Counted from the stretch's first letter, positions 35,221 to 45,201 are shown. The stretch is DNA of 64,000 bases from Flagellimonas sp. HMM57 (GCF_021390175.1 NZ_CP090004.1:1860001-1924000), one strand, 5' to 3'. Notes: generated by a model from the sequence alone, not told the origin. Numbers and translations: made by a program.

Positions 35221-37722
35221 TCAAGTCCATGCCTTTGGCATTTTTTGTTCCCTGAGCGAAACAAACTCAATGTTATTGTCTTCTTCATTTGAATTGACAA
35301 AGTGTGTATAACGTGACCTAATTTCAGGGTTTTCAACAGCCTCTTTCCACTCACATCGATACGTGTCGGCATAACGCTGCATTTCAGCATCTAATTCTTC
35401 TGCAATACCAAGAGAATCATGGATGACGACATTTTGAAGATAGGCAATACCACCTTCCAGTTTTTCCAGCCAAGCCGCTGTTCGTGTCAATGGTGCTGCT
35501 GTTTTGATATAGTACATTAAAAAGCGGTCTACATATTTTATGGCAGTTTCTTTATCTACCTTTTCGGCGAAAAGCTCTGCATGTTTCGGATTTGCACCAC
35601 CGTTACCGCAAACATAAACGTTCCAACCCCCTTCAACAGCTATAAATCCGAAGTCCTTACAGCGCGCTTCAGCACACTCCCGAATACAGCCGGAGACCCC
35701 GCCTTTCATTTTGTGGGGTGAGCGAATGCCTTTATATCGATTTTCAATTTCAATGGCAAAGCTCACACTTTCATCCATTCCATAGCGGCACCATGTGGAA
35801 CCTACGCAACTTTTCACGGTACGAAGCGATTTGCCATAGGCCTGACCAGTTTCAAAGCCTTCGGCAATAAGCTCTTCCCAAATTTTGGGGAGTTCATGAA
35901 GCTTGGCACCAAACATATCGATACGTTGCCCTCCAGTAATTTTTGTATATAAATCGTACTTCTGTGCAATCCGCCCCATTGCCATCAATTGTTTTGGTGT
36001 GATTTCGCCCCCTGCCACCCGAGGTACAACAGAGTAGGTGCCGTTACGTTGGATGTTGGCCAAAAACCTGTCGTTTGAATCTTGAATGGTCTGTTGCATA
36101 TTGGCAGTTTCATTATACAAACTGGCAAAAATACCAGCGGCTACGGGCTTACATATCTCACAACCATGCCCTTGTCCTACGGCGTCCAATAGTTCATCAT
36201 AATTTTGAATGTTACGAACTTTGACAATGTCATATAGTTCTTGACGCGAATAGTCGAAATGCTCACAAATACGTACTTTGACGGTTTTTCCTAACGATTT
36301 TAAACTTTCAGTAACTAAATCGGAAACCATTGGTTTGCAACCTCCGCAGCCCGTAGTCGCTTTGGTTGCTTTCGCAACGCTTTTTAAGCTTTCATTGCCA
36401 TTGTCTATCACTGAACAACAGATGGCTCCCTTAGTGACCGATTCACAGGAACATACAACGGCTTCATCTGGTAAATCCATAACATTGCCCACAGCAGAAC
36501 CTTCACCTCCTCTAGCTCCAAGAATTAAATCCTCTGGATTTTCTGGAAGTGTCATTTTGTTTTGATATAACTGTAGAAGCATATTGTAATCATCGGCATC
36601 ACCAACGAGTATGCCCCCCAATAGTAGTTTTCCGTCCTTGGATATATTAATACGCTTATAAATTCCTTGTAGTTTATTTTCAAATACAATGGTATGTGCT
36701 TCATCATCGGTAGTGAACGGATTTCCAAAACTGGCTACGTCTACCCCAATTAGTTTTAACTTGGTCGACATATCGATAGAAGCACTCATTTGGGTGTTTT
36801 CGCCTAGAATTTGATCAACGGCCACCTGTGCCATTTCATACCCTGGCGCCACTAGACCATATATCATTTTATTGTACAGCGCTACTTCACCAATAGCGAA
36901 AATATCAGGGTCCGAAGTACGCATAGTATTGTCAACAACAATGCCGCCTTTAGGGCCTTGTTCCAGCCCACATGTTTTTGCAAGTTCGTCGCGAGGTCGG
37001 ATACCTGCGGAGATAATAAGCATATCAACAGCTAATTGTTCGTTATCCAAAAATTCCATACCCTGAATACTTCCGTTGCCCAAAATTTGTTGAGTGGCTT
37101 TGTTGAGATGTACCGAAATACCCAGTTCGTTCATTTTGGTCTGTAGTGCCAAACTTCCGTCATCATCCAGTTGACGTGGCATCAATCGCGGTGCAAATTC
37201 CACTACATGAGGCTCAAGCCCCATATCTTTCACGGCTTTTGCCGCTTCCAGGCCTAAAAGACCACCACCAAGTACCGCAGCTTTACCTCCTTTGATGCTT
37301 TCAGCAAATTTCATGGTCTGTTCCAAATCTTCAATGGTACGATATACAAAAACCCCTTTTTTTAAAACCCCTTTTATGGGTGGCACAAAGGGAACGGAAC
37401 CTGTAGCTAAGACCAAATAATCATAAGCAAATGTTTTTCCACTTAGCGTGGTCACTGTTTTATTGGTGCTATGGATATTGGTTACCCTTTCGTTTGTATA
37501 AAGGGTGATGTTGTTTTTTTCATACCATGTACGTGGTGCCAACGTCAATTTTTCAGCATCACCGTTCTCAAAAAACTCGCTCAGATGTACTCGGTCATAA
37601 GCTACACGAGGTTCTTCACCAAAAACAATAAGTTGAAATTCTTCATGCTTGGGTTGGGCCACAAACTTCTCGCAAAACTTATAACCAACCATTCCGTTAC
37701 CTATGACTAGAATAGTTTTCAT
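35221..37722 (-). CDS. nirB: Nitrite reductase (NADH) large subunit NirB
   Basis: 833 residues. The N-terminal FAD/NAD domain starts KTILVIGNGMVGYKFCEKF, with VLGGGLLGLEAAKAVKDMG for NADH. Two BFD-like [2Fe-2S] segments follow (VVCSCESVTKG with TGCGGCKP; then GHGCEICKP). The last part is the sulfite/nitrite reductase domain with the [4Fe-4S]-siroheme ligands in SCVGSTWCRYG and SGCIRECAEARC. It reduces nitrite to ammonium with NADH and is cytoplasmic. It leads a minus-strand operon nirB-nirD-DUF4202-kinase. The divergent cobA provides siroheme precursor. The shared promoter carries three TACGTA sites. Confidence 0.97.
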   Translation of the reverse strand: MKTILVIGNGMVGYKFCEKFVAQPKHEEFQLIVFGEEPRVAYDRVHLSEFFENGDAEKLTLAPRTWYEKNNITLYTNERVTNIHSTNKTVTTLSGKTFAYDYLVLATGSVPFVPPIKGVLKKGVFVYRTIEDLEQTMKFAESIKGGKAAVLGGGLLGLEAAKAVKDMGLEPHVVEFAPRLMPRQLDDDGSLALQTKMNELGISVHLNKATQQILGNGSIQGMEFLDNEQLAVDMLIISAGIRPRDELAKTCGLEQGPKGGIVVDNTMRTSDPDIFAIGEVALYNKMIYGLVAPGYEMAQVAVDQILGENTQMSASIDMSTKLKLIGVDVASFGNPFTTDDEAHTIVFENKLQGIYKRINISKDGKLLLGGILVGDADDYNMLLQLYQNKMTLPENPEDLILGARGGEGSAVGNVMDLPDEAVVCSCESVTKGAICCSVIDNGNESLKSVAKATKATTGCGGCKPMVSDLVTESLKSLGKTVKVRICEHFDYSRQELYDIVKVRNIQNYDELLDAVGQGHGCEICKPVAAGIFASLYNETANMQQTIQDSNDRFLANIQRNGTYSVVPRVAGGEITPKQLMAMGRIAQKYDLYTKITGGQRIDMFGAKLHELPKIWEELIAEGFETGQAYGKSLRTVKSCVGSTWCRYGMDESVSFAIEIENRYKGIRSPHKMKGGVSGCIRECAEARCKDFGFIAVEGGWNVYVCGNGGANPKHAELFAEKVDKETAIKYVDRFLMYYIKTAAPLTRTAAWLEKLEGGIAYLQNVVIHDSLGIAEELDAEMQRYADTYRCEWKEAVENPEIRSRYTHFVNSNEEDNNIEFVSLREQKMPKAWT

Positions 37723-37752
37723 ATCACTTCAATTAAGTTGAACAAAGCAATA

Positions 37753-37802
37753 TTACGTATAATTACGTATTTTTTATATAATTATATCAAAATAATTACG
37801 TA
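37753..37802. promoter_or_regulatory. TACGTA sites in the nirB/cobA divergent promoter
   Basis: TTACGTAT occurs at 37753-37760 and again at 37763-37770, an exact 10-bp direct spacing, and a third TACGTA lies at 37797-37802. The third overlaps TACCCTTG, a one-mismatch version of the Bacteroidota -7 box for cobA. The same hexamer recurs in the two other promoter regions of this cluster (38756 and 45294). It is read as an operator of the nitrate regulator. The identity of the binding protein is inferred. Confidence 0.65.
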
Positions 37803-37845
37803 CCCTTGTTGTGAAATCAGCAATAAGAACTTACAAAAAGTAAAA

Positions 37846-38622
37846 ATGAAACAAGTTCCCTTAACCCCGAAAGTTACTCTGGTGGGTGCAGGCCCGGGAA
37901 GTAAAGACCTAATAACCATAAGAGGTTTGAAGGCTTTGCAAGGTGCGGATGTAGTTTTATATGACGCCTTGATAGATAAAGATTTATTGAAAGAAATTCC
38001 AAAAAATACTTTAAAGATATACGTAGGGAAACGTTGTGGAAAACACTATTCGTCACAGGAAGAAATCAATACCTTATTGGTGACATATGCCTTAAGCTAT
38101 GGTCATGTTGTCCGCTTAAAGGGTGGGGATCCGTTTGTCTTTGGTCGTGCATCCGAAGAGATTGATTATGTGGAATCGTTCGGTATTCCTGTTGTTGTTA
38201 TACCAGGAGTAAGTAGTGCCATTGCTGTACCTGCAAGCCAAGGAATACCCGTTACTAAAAGAGGTGCAAGCAGCAGTTTTTGGGTGGTGACAGCAACGAA
38301 AAAGGAAAAAGATTTTTCTAAAGATTTAGAGTTCGCTGCTCAATCTACAGCAACTCTGGTCATTTTGATGGGAGTTCGAAAAATAGCGCGAATAGCCCGT
38401 GAAATAAGAAAGTATCGTAGTGGACTTACTCCTATTGCATTAATACAAAACGGTACGTTGAACAACGAATCTTGTATGGTAGCCACCTTAAATGGTATTG
38501 ATGCCATGGTTCGCGATGTAGACTTTTCCGAACCAGGCATAATCGTCGTTGGAGATGTAGTGGCGGAGCACCCATCGTTCTTTGAAGAAGAAGTGCAACG
38601 TGTATTGCATTCTTCATTTTAA
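37846..38622 (+). CDS. cobA: Uroporphyrinogen-III C-methyltransferase
   Basis: 258 residues from the ATG at 37846 (MKQVPLTPKVTLVGAGPGSK). The frame opens at 37738, but that leader would lie on the operator sites. SUMT motifs are present: VGAGPGSKDLITIRG, VVLYDALIDKDLL, VRLKGGDPFVFGRASEE and VVVIPGVSSAIAVPA. It uses S-adenosylmethionine to methylate uroporphyrinogen III at C-2 and C-7, giving precorrin-2 for siroheme. NirB needs siroheme, so its place divergent from nirB is logical. No CysG-type dehydrogenase/chelatase is seen in the window. Confidence 0.96.
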   Translation: MKQVPLTPKVTLVGAGPGSKDLITIRGLKALQGADVVLYDALIDKDLLKEIPKNTLKIYVGKRCGKHYSSQEEINTLLVTYALSYGHVVRLKGGDPFVFGRASEEIDYVESFGIPVVVIPGVSSAIAVPASQGIPVTKRGASSSFWVVTATKKEKDFSKDLEFAAQSTATLVILMGVRKIARIAREIRKYRSGLTPIALIQNGTLNNESCMVATLNGIDAMVRDVDFSEPGIIVVGDVVAEHPSFFEEEVQRVLHSSF

Positions 38623-38755
38623 TCTTGCTTTTTACAAATAATAAGTGATTTCTATAACCTTCCATGGTTTACTCATTTTCGATTTCACAATTTCATCCAC
38701 ATATTATTTTGAAGTCTTAATTTTTTCATCTCATATATTATTTTCCTCATAAAAA

Positions 38756-38819
38756 TACGTAGTAAGACTTAAAATGTTTTATAACTAAGTATAAATACGT
38801 ATTTATTACTGTATGTTTG
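38756..38819 (+). promoter_or_regulatory. TACGTA sites and -7 box upstream of nrtA
   Basis: TACGTA occurs at 38756-38761 and 38796-38801, start points exactly 40 bp apart. The second is in the palindrome AAATACGTATTT. TATGTTTG at 38812-38819 matches the Bacteroidota -7 consensus TAnnTTTG, 39 bp before the nrtA ATG. The second TACGTA ends 10 bp upstream of it, about where a -33 element would be. This fits activation by a regulator bound at the -33 region (inference). Confidence 0.65.
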
Positions 38820-38857
38820 TTGAAGAAGAAAGTGTACAACCTTTTAAACATACGATT

Positions 38858-40249
38858 ATGAAATCAACAATTAAGAACCTATTCGGTCTTGCGCTTATAA
38901 CAGTAGTGTTGACCGCTTGCAGTGGTAAAAAAGAGAAGAAGTCGGCTGATTTGGCCGAAGTCAAAGATGTGCCAAGTGTATCCTTGGAGATCGAGAAACC
39001 ACAGTTGACATTCGGCTTTATCAAATTGACGGATATGGCCCCTTTGGCGATTGCAAAGGAAAAAGGCTTTTTTGAAGATGAAGGCTTGTTCGTATCCGTT
39101 GAGGCGCAATCAAATTGGAAGAATGTCCTAGACCGTGTTATTGATGGACAATTAGATGGTTCCCATATGTTGGCCGGTCAACCTATTGCTGCTGGAGCTG
39201 GGTTTGGAAGACAGGCAGAATTAGTAACCCCATTTTCTATGGATTTGAACGGAAATGGTATCACGGTTTCAAACGACGTCTGGTCCAAAATGAAATCCAA
39301 CGTACCTGTGGATTCTGAAGGTAAAACGGTACATCCCATAAAAGCAGACGCTTTAAAACCAGTTATTACAGGCTATAAGAATAGCGGAAAGCCTTTTAAA
39401 ATGGGAATGGTTTTTCCAGTATCGACCCATAATTATGAGATTCGTTACTGGCTTGCTGCTGCAGGTATCCACCCTGGTATGTATACAGCCGATAATGTTC
39501 AAGGCCAGATAGATGCCGAGGTATTGTTATCCGTCACCCCACCGCCACAGATGCCAGCAACCTTAGAGGCGGGCACCATTTATGGATATTGTGTGGGCGA
39601 ACCATGGAATCAGCAAGCTGTTTTTAAAGGGATAGGTGTGCCTGTTACTACCAACTACGATATCTGGAAGAACAATCCGGAAAAGGTTTTCGTTATGACT
39701 AAAAAGTTTATTGAAGAAAATCCGAACACAGCGGTTGCAGTCACTAAGGCCCTGATTCGTGCCGGGAAGTGGTTGGACGAACCTGAAAACAGGGCCGAGG
39801 CGGTAAAAATATTGTCGATGTCACAATATGTGGGTGCACCAGAAGAGGTGTTGGCCAACTCTATGACCGGTACTTTTGAGTTTGAAAAAGGTGACAAACG
39901 TTCCATGCCCGACTTCAATGTATTCTACAAGTATGATGCGACCTATCCTTTTTATTCGGACGGTATTTGGTTTTTGACCCAAATGCGCAGATGGGGGCAG
40001 ATTCCTCAGTCAAAGCCAGCTGAGTGGTACGGTGAGACCATCAAAGATATTTATCGTCCAGATATCTGGAGAAAAGCGGCAGAACTTTTGGTGGTCGAAG
40101 GCCATATTCCTGCAAGTGACATTCCAACTACAGATGGCTACAAACCAGCCACATCGGAATTCATTGATGGCAATACGTACGATGCAAAAGATCCCATTGG
40201 CTATATCAATAGCTTCAAAATAGGAAATAAAGAAGAGACTTCACTTTAA
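38858..40249 (+). CDS. nrtA: Nitrate ABC transporter substrate-binding lipoprotein
   Basis: 463 residues from the ATG at 38858 with lipobox VVLTACSG. The earlier ATG at 38813 would destroy the signal. It matches the NrtA/CmpA family: [30 protein letters not shown] [37 protein letters not shown] and [20 protein letters not shown]. It binds nitrate (possibly nitrite) in the periplasm for the ABC importer encoded downstream. First gene of the nrtA-nrtB-ATPase-ATPase-porin operon. Confidence 0.94.
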   Translation: MKSTIKNLFGLALITVVLTACSGKKEKKSADLAEVKDVPSVSLEIEKPQLTFGFIKLTDMAPLAIAKEKGFFEDEGLFVSVEAQSNWKNVLDRVIDGQLDGSHMLAGQPIAAGAGFGRQAELVTPFSMDLNGNGITVSNDVWSKMKSNVPVDSEGKTVHPIKADALKPVITGYKNSGKPFKMGMVFPVSTHNYEIRYWLAAAGIHPGMYTADNVQGQIDAEVLLSVTPPPQMPATLEAGTIYGYCVGEPWNQQAVFKGIGVPVTTNYDIWKNNPEKVFVMTKKFIEENPNTAVAVTKALIRAGKWLDEPENRAEAVKILSMSQYVGAPEEVLANSMTGTFEFEKGDKRSMPDFNVFYKYDATYPFYSDGIWFLTQMRRWGQIPQSKPAEWYGETIKDIYRPDIWRKAAELLVVEGHIPASDIPTTDGYKPATSEFIDGNTYDAKDPIGYINSFKIGNKEETSL

Positions 40250-40262
40250 ATTACTAGAAGCC

Positions 40263-41369
40263 ATGAAGCAAAGTGTGATAGTAACCAAAGCAGAACAAAT
40301 AAAATGGGCCGTTGGTGTGCGGGGTTTAGTATCAAAACTGAAGTTGAAACTCCCAAAATTTGAGTTTAAAAGCGTCCTGAAAAAACTCATCATCCCGCTG
40401 ATATCCATCTTGGCCTTTTTTGGAATTTGGCATATAGGCTCGGACATCTTGCGTCAGAGAGAAATCGATTTTAGGGTCGAAAAAACTTTACAGGATCAAG
40501 GTCAAGTAGCAGCTAACGCCCTACAGGCTTGTTTTGCCACGGGCGGTCTTGATTGTCAGACCAATACCCTGCCTTCACCAAGTCAAGTCTGGGCTTCGGT
40601 TAAAACATTGGTTGCGGATCACTACATCATCAAACAAGATAAATTGGATTTCATTGCAAAGACCGAAGCACTCAATACCAAAAGATTGGAAAAGGGAAAA
40701 GAACCCATCGTATACACTGGCAGACCTTCGTTCATTGATATTGTATTGACCAGTTTGAAAACGGTTTTTGCAGGGTTTTTACTGGCATTTTTTATTGCTG
40801 TTCCTATTGGTATTGTCATTGGGCTGAGCAATACCTTAAGGAATGCCATCAATTGGTTCATTCAGGTCTTTAAACCAGTGTCACCGGTAGTATGGTACTT
40901 GTTGGTCTTTATGATTGTGAAAACGCTATTGATAGGTACTAGCTCTGACAACTCCTTCGTGATTTCGTTTATCAGTGTCGGATTATGTTCAATGTGGGCC
41001 ACCTTGGTAAATACGGCTATGGGAGTCTCTTCTGTGGACAAAGATTATATCAATGTGGCAAAGGTGTTGAAATTAGGACCGATTCAAAAAGTCTTCAAAG
41101 TAATCTTGCCCTCTTCGCTTCCCTTAATTTTTACAGGTCTACGTATTACCCTTTCTGTAGCGTGGATGGTCTTGATTGCGATTGAACTTTTGGCTCAGAG
41201 CCCTGGACTTGGTCTTTTCGTTTGGGAAGAATTCCAAAATGGGGCTAATGATTCAAACTCAAAAATCATTGTGGCCATGTTCGTCATTGGCATAATTGGC
41301 TTTCTATTGGATAGGATTATGCTTTGGATTCAAAATGCAGTTTCATTTAACAAAAACGCTACAGCATAA
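40263..41369 (+). CDS. nrtB: Nitrate ABC transporter permease
   Basis: 368 residues. TM1 (LIIPLISILAFFGIWHIGSD) is followed by a large periplasmic insertion of about 100 residues (with two Cys in QACFATGGLDCQ), then five TM segments. The BPD_transp_1 EAA loop is in INVAKVLKLGPIQKVFKVIL. It is the membrane channel of the nitrate importer. Related NrtB/CmpB proteins are usually near 280 residues; the extra periplasmic loop is typical of Bacteroidota and proteobacterial long forms. It is 13 bp downstream of nrtA. Confidence 0.93.
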   Translation: MKQSVIVTKAEQIKWAVGVRGLVSKLKLKLPKFEFKSVLKKLIIPLISILAFFGIWHIGSDILRQREIDFRVEKTLQDQGQVAANALQACFATGGLDCQTNTLPSPSQVWASVKTLVADHYIIKQDKLDFIAKTEALNTKRLEKGKEPIVYTGRPSFIDIVLTSLKTVFAGFLLAFFIAVPIGIVIGLSNTLRNAINWFIQVFKPVSPVVWYLLVFMIVKTLLIGTSSDNSFVISFISVGLCSMWATLVNTAMGVSSVDKDYINVAKVLKLGPIQKVFKVILPSSLPLIFTGLRITLSVAWMVLIAIELLAQSPGLGLFVWEEFQNGANDSNSKIIVAMFVIGIIGFLLDRIMLWIQNAVSFNKNATA

Positions 41370-41380
41370 AAACGCAAGTC

Positions 41381-42220
41381 ATGGCATATTTAGAGCTCAA
41401 CAATATTGGAAAAATATACGGTGAGGGTACAAGCGCCACCGAGGTACTTACAAATATCAACCTGTCCATTGAAGAAGGAGAGTTTGTTGCCATTGTTGGA
41501 TTTACCGGAAGCGGGAAGACTACCTTGGTCAACTTAATCAATGGGCTATTGCAACCCTCCACTGGCGAAGTGCTGTTCAAAGGCGAACCTGTAAAGGATA
41601 CGAGCCATGAAAGAGGAGTGATTTTCCAGAACTACTCACTATTGCCGTGGCTAACTGTGGGTCAGAATATAGCTATGGCAGTCAAAGAAGCATTCCCTAA
41701 AGAGAGCAGAACTAAAATCGATCAAAGGGTGGCCGATTATGTGGATATGGTCAGCTTAACACCTGCCATTAACAAGCGCCCCAAAGAATTGTCCGGAGGC
41801 ATGCGTCAACGCGTGGCAGTTGCACGGGCATTGGCCATGAATCCAGAGATGATTATTATGGACGAACCTTTAGGTGCGTTAGATGCATTGACACGAGGCA
41901 ACCTCCAAGATGAAATATTGAACATCTGGAGCAAGGACAAGCGAACGGCACTGCTTATTACCAATGATGTGGACGAGGGTATTTATATGGCGGACCGTAT
42001 CATCCCTCTAAGACCGGGCCCGAAAGCTACTTTGGGACCAGAGTTTAAAATCAATATTGACCGTCCAAGGGACAAGACCGCATTGAATGACAATGCTGAA
42101 TACAAAAAAACCCGAAACGCCATAATTGAGTACTTGATGGACATTGGTGAAGAACGAAAAGCGGTATCTACCATCACCTATGAGCTTCCTGAATTAAGTC
42201 CAAAAAGCTTTGTAGCCTAA
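41381..42220 (+). CDS. Nitrate ABC transporter ATP-binding protein (first, H-loop Asn)
   Basis: 279 residues. Walker A is GFTGSGKTT, the Q-loop is IFQNYSLLPWL, the signature is LSGGMRQRVAVARAL and Walker B is MIIMDEPLGALD. The switch position reads LLITNDVDEGI: Asn195 replaces the usual His. The ATPase site formed by this subunit's own Walker motifs should therefore be weak. It lacks the NrtA-like C-terminal sensor domain of cyanobacterial NrtC. It is 11 bp after nrtB and works with the next ATPase as a heterodimer. Confidence 0.92.
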   Translation: MAYLELNNIGKIYGEGTSATEVLTNINLSIEEGEFVAIVGFTGSGKTTLVNLINGLLQPSTGEVLFKGEPVKDTSHERGVIFQNYSLLPWLTVGQNIAMAVKEAFPKESRTKIDQRVADYVDMVSLTPAINKRPKELSGGMRQRVAVARALAMNPEMIIMDEPLGALDALTRGNLQDEILNIWSKDKRTALLITNDVDEGIYMADRIIPLRPGPKATLGPEFKINIDRPRDKTALNDNAEYKKTRNAIIEYLMDIGEERKAVSTITYELPELSPKSFVA

Positions 42221-42237
42221 TGTAAAATTTTTTTAAG

Positions 42238-43065
42238 ATGAGCACAGCGACAACAACAATCGAAAAAACCCATGAAAATGGTATTACATTTCCGTTGGAC
42301 AAAGTGATGTTGGATTTGCGGGATTTGAAAAAGGTATATCCGACACCAAAAGGTGACTATGTGGTTTTAGAGCATTTGAACCTACAAATCCTTAAAGAAG
42401 AATTCGTAACCATTATTGGGCATTCAGGTTGCGGCAAGACTACCATGCTCTCCATGATTGCCGGATTAAACCCTATCTCAAGTGGAAATATTGCCGTATT
42501 GGGGAACCCTGTTAAAGGCCCTGGACCAGATCGGGGCGTTATTTTTCAGTCCCCAAGCCTTATGCCATGGATGACGGCCCTGCAGAATGTACTTTTGGGC
42601 GTTAATCGGGTGTTTCCACATGCAACAAAAACACAACGAAAAGATATTGCCAAATATTACTTGCATAAAGTAGGACTCGAGGGAGCCTTCAACAAAAAGG
42701 CCAACGAACTTTCACAAGGTATGCAGCAACGTGTGGGTATTGCCAGAGCCTTTGCCTTTAAACCAAAAGTATTGTTGCTGGATGAGCCTTTTGGAATGCT
42801 AGATTCATTGACCCGAGGCGAACTTCAGGATATTTTGATTGAAATCTGGAACAAGGAAAAAATTACGGCTGTTATGATTACCCATGATGTGGACGAAGCT
42901 ATTTTTCTGGCTGACCGTGTGGTTATGATGACCAGTGGACCAAAGGCAAAAATCGGTGACATTCTGAATATTGATTTCGAGCGACCAAGAACTCGAAAAT
43001 CAGTTTTGGAACATAATGACTATTACAACTATCGCAAACATCTAATTGATTTTTTAGAACATTAA
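42238..43065 (+). CDS. nrtD: Nitrate ABC transporter ATP-binding protein NrtD-like
   Basis: 275 residues. Walker [11 protein letters not shown]-loop [11 protein letters not shown], Walker [13 protein letters not shown] and H-loop [10 protein letters not shown] (His216) are normal. The signature is [15 protein letters not shown]: Gln160 stands where Gly is usual. That altered signature would face the other ATPase, whose H-loop His is missing, so both changes fall in the same composite site. It is 17 bp after the first ATPase. Confidence 0.92.
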   Translation: MSTATTTIEKTHENGITFPLDKVMLDLRDLKKVYPTPKGDYVVLEHLNLQILKEEFVTIIGHSGCGKTTMLSMIAGLNPISSGNIAVLGNPVKGPGPDRGVIFQSPSLMPWMTALQNVLLGVNRVFPHATKTQRKDIAKYYLHKVGLEGAFNKKANELSQGMQQRVGIARAFAFKPKVLLLDEPFGMLDSLTRGELQDILIEIWNKEKITAVMITHDVDEAIFLADRVVMMTSGPKAKIGDILNIDFERPRTRKSVLEHNDYYNYRKHLIDFLEH

Positions 43066-43094
43066 AAACCTCACTCAACGTAAACTCAGAAATT

Positions 43095-44417
43095 ATGAAA
43101 AAGCTATATTTTATTTTATTCCTATTTATTCTATCGGTTAACCCAATAATAGCGCAATTTACACTGGATGCGCAATTTAGACCAAGAACGGAGTATAGAA
43201 ACGGATTTCAATTCTTACAACAAGATGGTGTCGATGCCGGCTTTGTGACGAACACCCGAGCTCGTATAGGGGCAGGTTATAAAACGGATTCTTACGAAAT
43301 CTATATCAATATTCAAGACCTTCAAATTTGGGGCGAAAATCCACAATTGGCCCCGATTGATGCCAACGACACCTTTAGTCTTTTTGAAGCTTGGGCAGAA
43401 TTGCAGTTAGGGAAAGGATGGTCCACAAAATTGGGGCGTCAGGTTTTGTCCTATGATGACCAACGCTATTTTGGTGGTCTGGATTGGGCACAGCAAGGGA
43501 GGTATCACGATTTAGCAATGATAAAATATCGAAAAGATGGATTTATGTTTGACCTTGGCTTTGCGTTCAACCAAGATTTAGATTCAGATTCGCAAAATGC
43601 ACCTAAGTTTGGATTCAAAAATGCTGGAACCGAATTCAATTCTGGCAATCCTTTCCAGTATAAGACAATGCAACACCTTTATGCCAAGAAAAAGTTCAAC
43701 AACTTTAGTGCAAGCCTGTTATTGGCCAACTTAGGTTTTCAACAAATTGACGGTGATACAGGGGAAGTCAGTGATATTCAAAGTACGTTTACCGCGGGTA
43801 CTCACTTAACATATAAGAAAGGAAAATTTGGATTAGAGGGCAATGCATTCTTGCAGACTGGAAAATTCTTTAATGGCATTGACATTGAAGGTGCCTATCT
43901 GTTAGGTCTGGAGAGTACTTATGCCATAAGCCCAAAAACCAAATTGGGTCTGGGAATCGAGGCGATAAGTGGGGATGATACTACTACCGAAGCCACAGAG
44001 GCCTTTTTACCCCATTTTGGAACAAACCACAAGTTCAATGGATTTATGGACCACTTCTACGTGGGCAATTGGGTCAACAGAGTTGGTTTGTTGGACATTC
44101 ATGCAAGTGCCATATTCAACTTGGGTGATAAAACCACTTTGTTCACGAAGTTTTTGAACTTTAATGGCATGGAAAAAACGCCTAGTGGGGAACGTAGTCT
44201 TGGCAATGAACTGGATATCGTATTGACCCAAAAGTTTAATGGCTTTGCGATTAAGCTGGGCTACTCCCAATTATTTGCAACTGATGGTTTGGAGGAACTG
44301 GAAACGGCCCGGCTGGGTTCAGAAACAGCGATTGATTTTAAAGGTTCCCAAAACTGGGCATGGGCAATGCTGATTATCAAACCAACCCTCTTTACCACTG
44401 CAAAAAAAGCTAAATAA
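43095..44417 (+). CDS. Outer-membrane porin (alginate-export/OprD-like barrel) of the nitrate operon
   Basis: 440 residues. Signal peptide MKKLYFILFLFILSVNPIIAQ, then alternating amphipathic beta strands throughout, e.g. FTLDAQFRPRTEYRNGFQFL, WAELQLGKGWSTKLGRQVL, YDDQRYFGGLDWAQQGRYHD. This matches the alginate export/porin family of Bacteroidota outer-membrane channels. It is the last gene of the nrt operon, 29 bp after nrtD, so it is the likely outer-membrane route for nitrate (context inference). Substrate selectivity cannot be read from the sequence. Confidence 0.85.
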   Translation: MKKLYFILFLFILSVNPIIAQFTLDAQFRPRTEYRNGFQFLQQDGVDAGFVTNTRARIGAGYKTDSYEIYINIQDLQIWGENPQLAPIDANDTFSLFEAWAELQLGKGWSTKLGRQVLSYDDQRYFGGLDWAQQGRYHDLAMIKYRKDGFMFDLGFAFNQDLDSDSQNAPKFGFKNAGTEFNSGNPFQYKTMQHLYAKKKFNNFSASLLLANLGFQQIDGDTGEVSDIQSTFTAGTHLTYKKGKFGLEGNAFLQTGKFFNGIDIEGAYLLGLESTYAISPKTKLGLGIEAISGDDTTTEATEAFLPHFGTNHKFNGFMDHFYVGNWVNRVGLLDIHASAIFNLGDKTTLFTKFLNFNGMEKTPSGERSLGNELDIVLTQKFNGFAIKLGYSQLFATDGLEELETARLGSETAIDFKGSQNWAWAMLIIKPTLFTTAKKAK

Positions 44418-44443
44418 TTACTACCATTGATTATACTAGGAAG

Positions 44444-44484
44444 GGTTGCCATGGCATTTAAATGCCATGGCAACCTATTTTTTT
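44444..44484 (+). terminator. Perfect 32-bp palindrome with T-run after the nrt operon
   Basis: The arms GGTTGCCATGGCATTT and its exact reverse complement meet with no spacer at 44459/44460, giving a perfect palindrome from 44444 to 44475, then T A and seven Ts. It lies 26 bp after the porin stop and 33 bp before the start of the response-regulator gene. Read as a strong terminator. Confidence 0.85.
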
Positions 44485-44517
44485 CGACAATTCAGATTTT
44501 GGGCTATTTTTGTTCAA

Positions 44518-45201
44518 ATGGAAACTGTTCTTAATAATGCGATTCAAATTGTGCTTGCCGATGATCATGCATTAGTGCGTGACGGAATCCGTGCCTTATT
44601 GGAAGAAGAAAACAATCTCCAAGTGATAGGTGAAGTATCCAATGGTACTGAGGCCATGGCTATGGTAGCAGAGAAACAACCTGATATTTTGATTATTGAT
44701 ATTCGAATGCCTGAAATGGGCGGTATTGAGGCAGTTGAAAAATTGAATGCCCGAAATACCAAAACCAAGTGCATCATTCTGTCGATGCACGATTCAGAAG
44801 AATATATTTTAAAATCGGTAAAAGCAGGGGCCAATGGCTATCTATTAAAAGATACGGATAAGAACGAATTTATAAAGGCCATACGAACTGTTGATGAAGG
44901 AGGCAAATATTTTAGTGGGGATATTTCAAACGTATTGGTGAACAATTTATTTGGTCAAGGACAGGCGGCTAACAAAGTAAACCTCTCAAAAAGTAGTAAA
45001 GCGAATGCCTTTGATCTAACCAATAAAGAGCTTCAAGTACTTGAGTTGATTTTGTCGGGTTATACGAGCAAAGAAATATCGGAGCAGCTGCAAAACAGCA
45101 AACGTACCATAGAAACCCACCGTTTTAACTTGATGCGTAAAATGGAAGTCAAAAATCTGATTGAGCTTTCTAAAAAAGCTAGAGAAGCTGGGTTGGTCTA
45201 A
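44518..45201 (+). CDS. NarL/FixJ-type response regulator of nitrate assimilation
   Basis: 227 residues from the ATG at 44518 (METVLNNAIQIVLADDHALV). The frame opens at 44446 inside the terminator palindrome, so the later start is chosen. The receiver has Asp-Asp in ADDH, the acceptor Asp in DILIIDIRMPEMGG and Lys in GYLLKDTDKN. The LuxR-type HTH is LTNKELQVLELILSGYTSKE followed by SKRTIETHRFNLMRKMEVKN. It lies between the transport and reductase operons, and its likely sensor is the NarX-like kinase at 32287. It is the best candidate to bind the TACGTA sites. Confidence 0.93.
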   Translation: METVLNNAIQIVLADDHALVRDGIRALLEEENNLQVIGEVSNGTEAMAMVAEKQPDILIIDIRMPEMGGIEAVEKLNARNTKTKCIILSMHDSEEYILKSVKAGANGYLLKDTDKNEFIKAIRTVDEGGKYFSGDISNVLVNNLFGQGQAANKVNLSKSSKANAFDLTNKELQVLELILSGYTSKEISEQLQNSKRTIETHRFNLMRKMEVKNLIELSKKAREAGLV

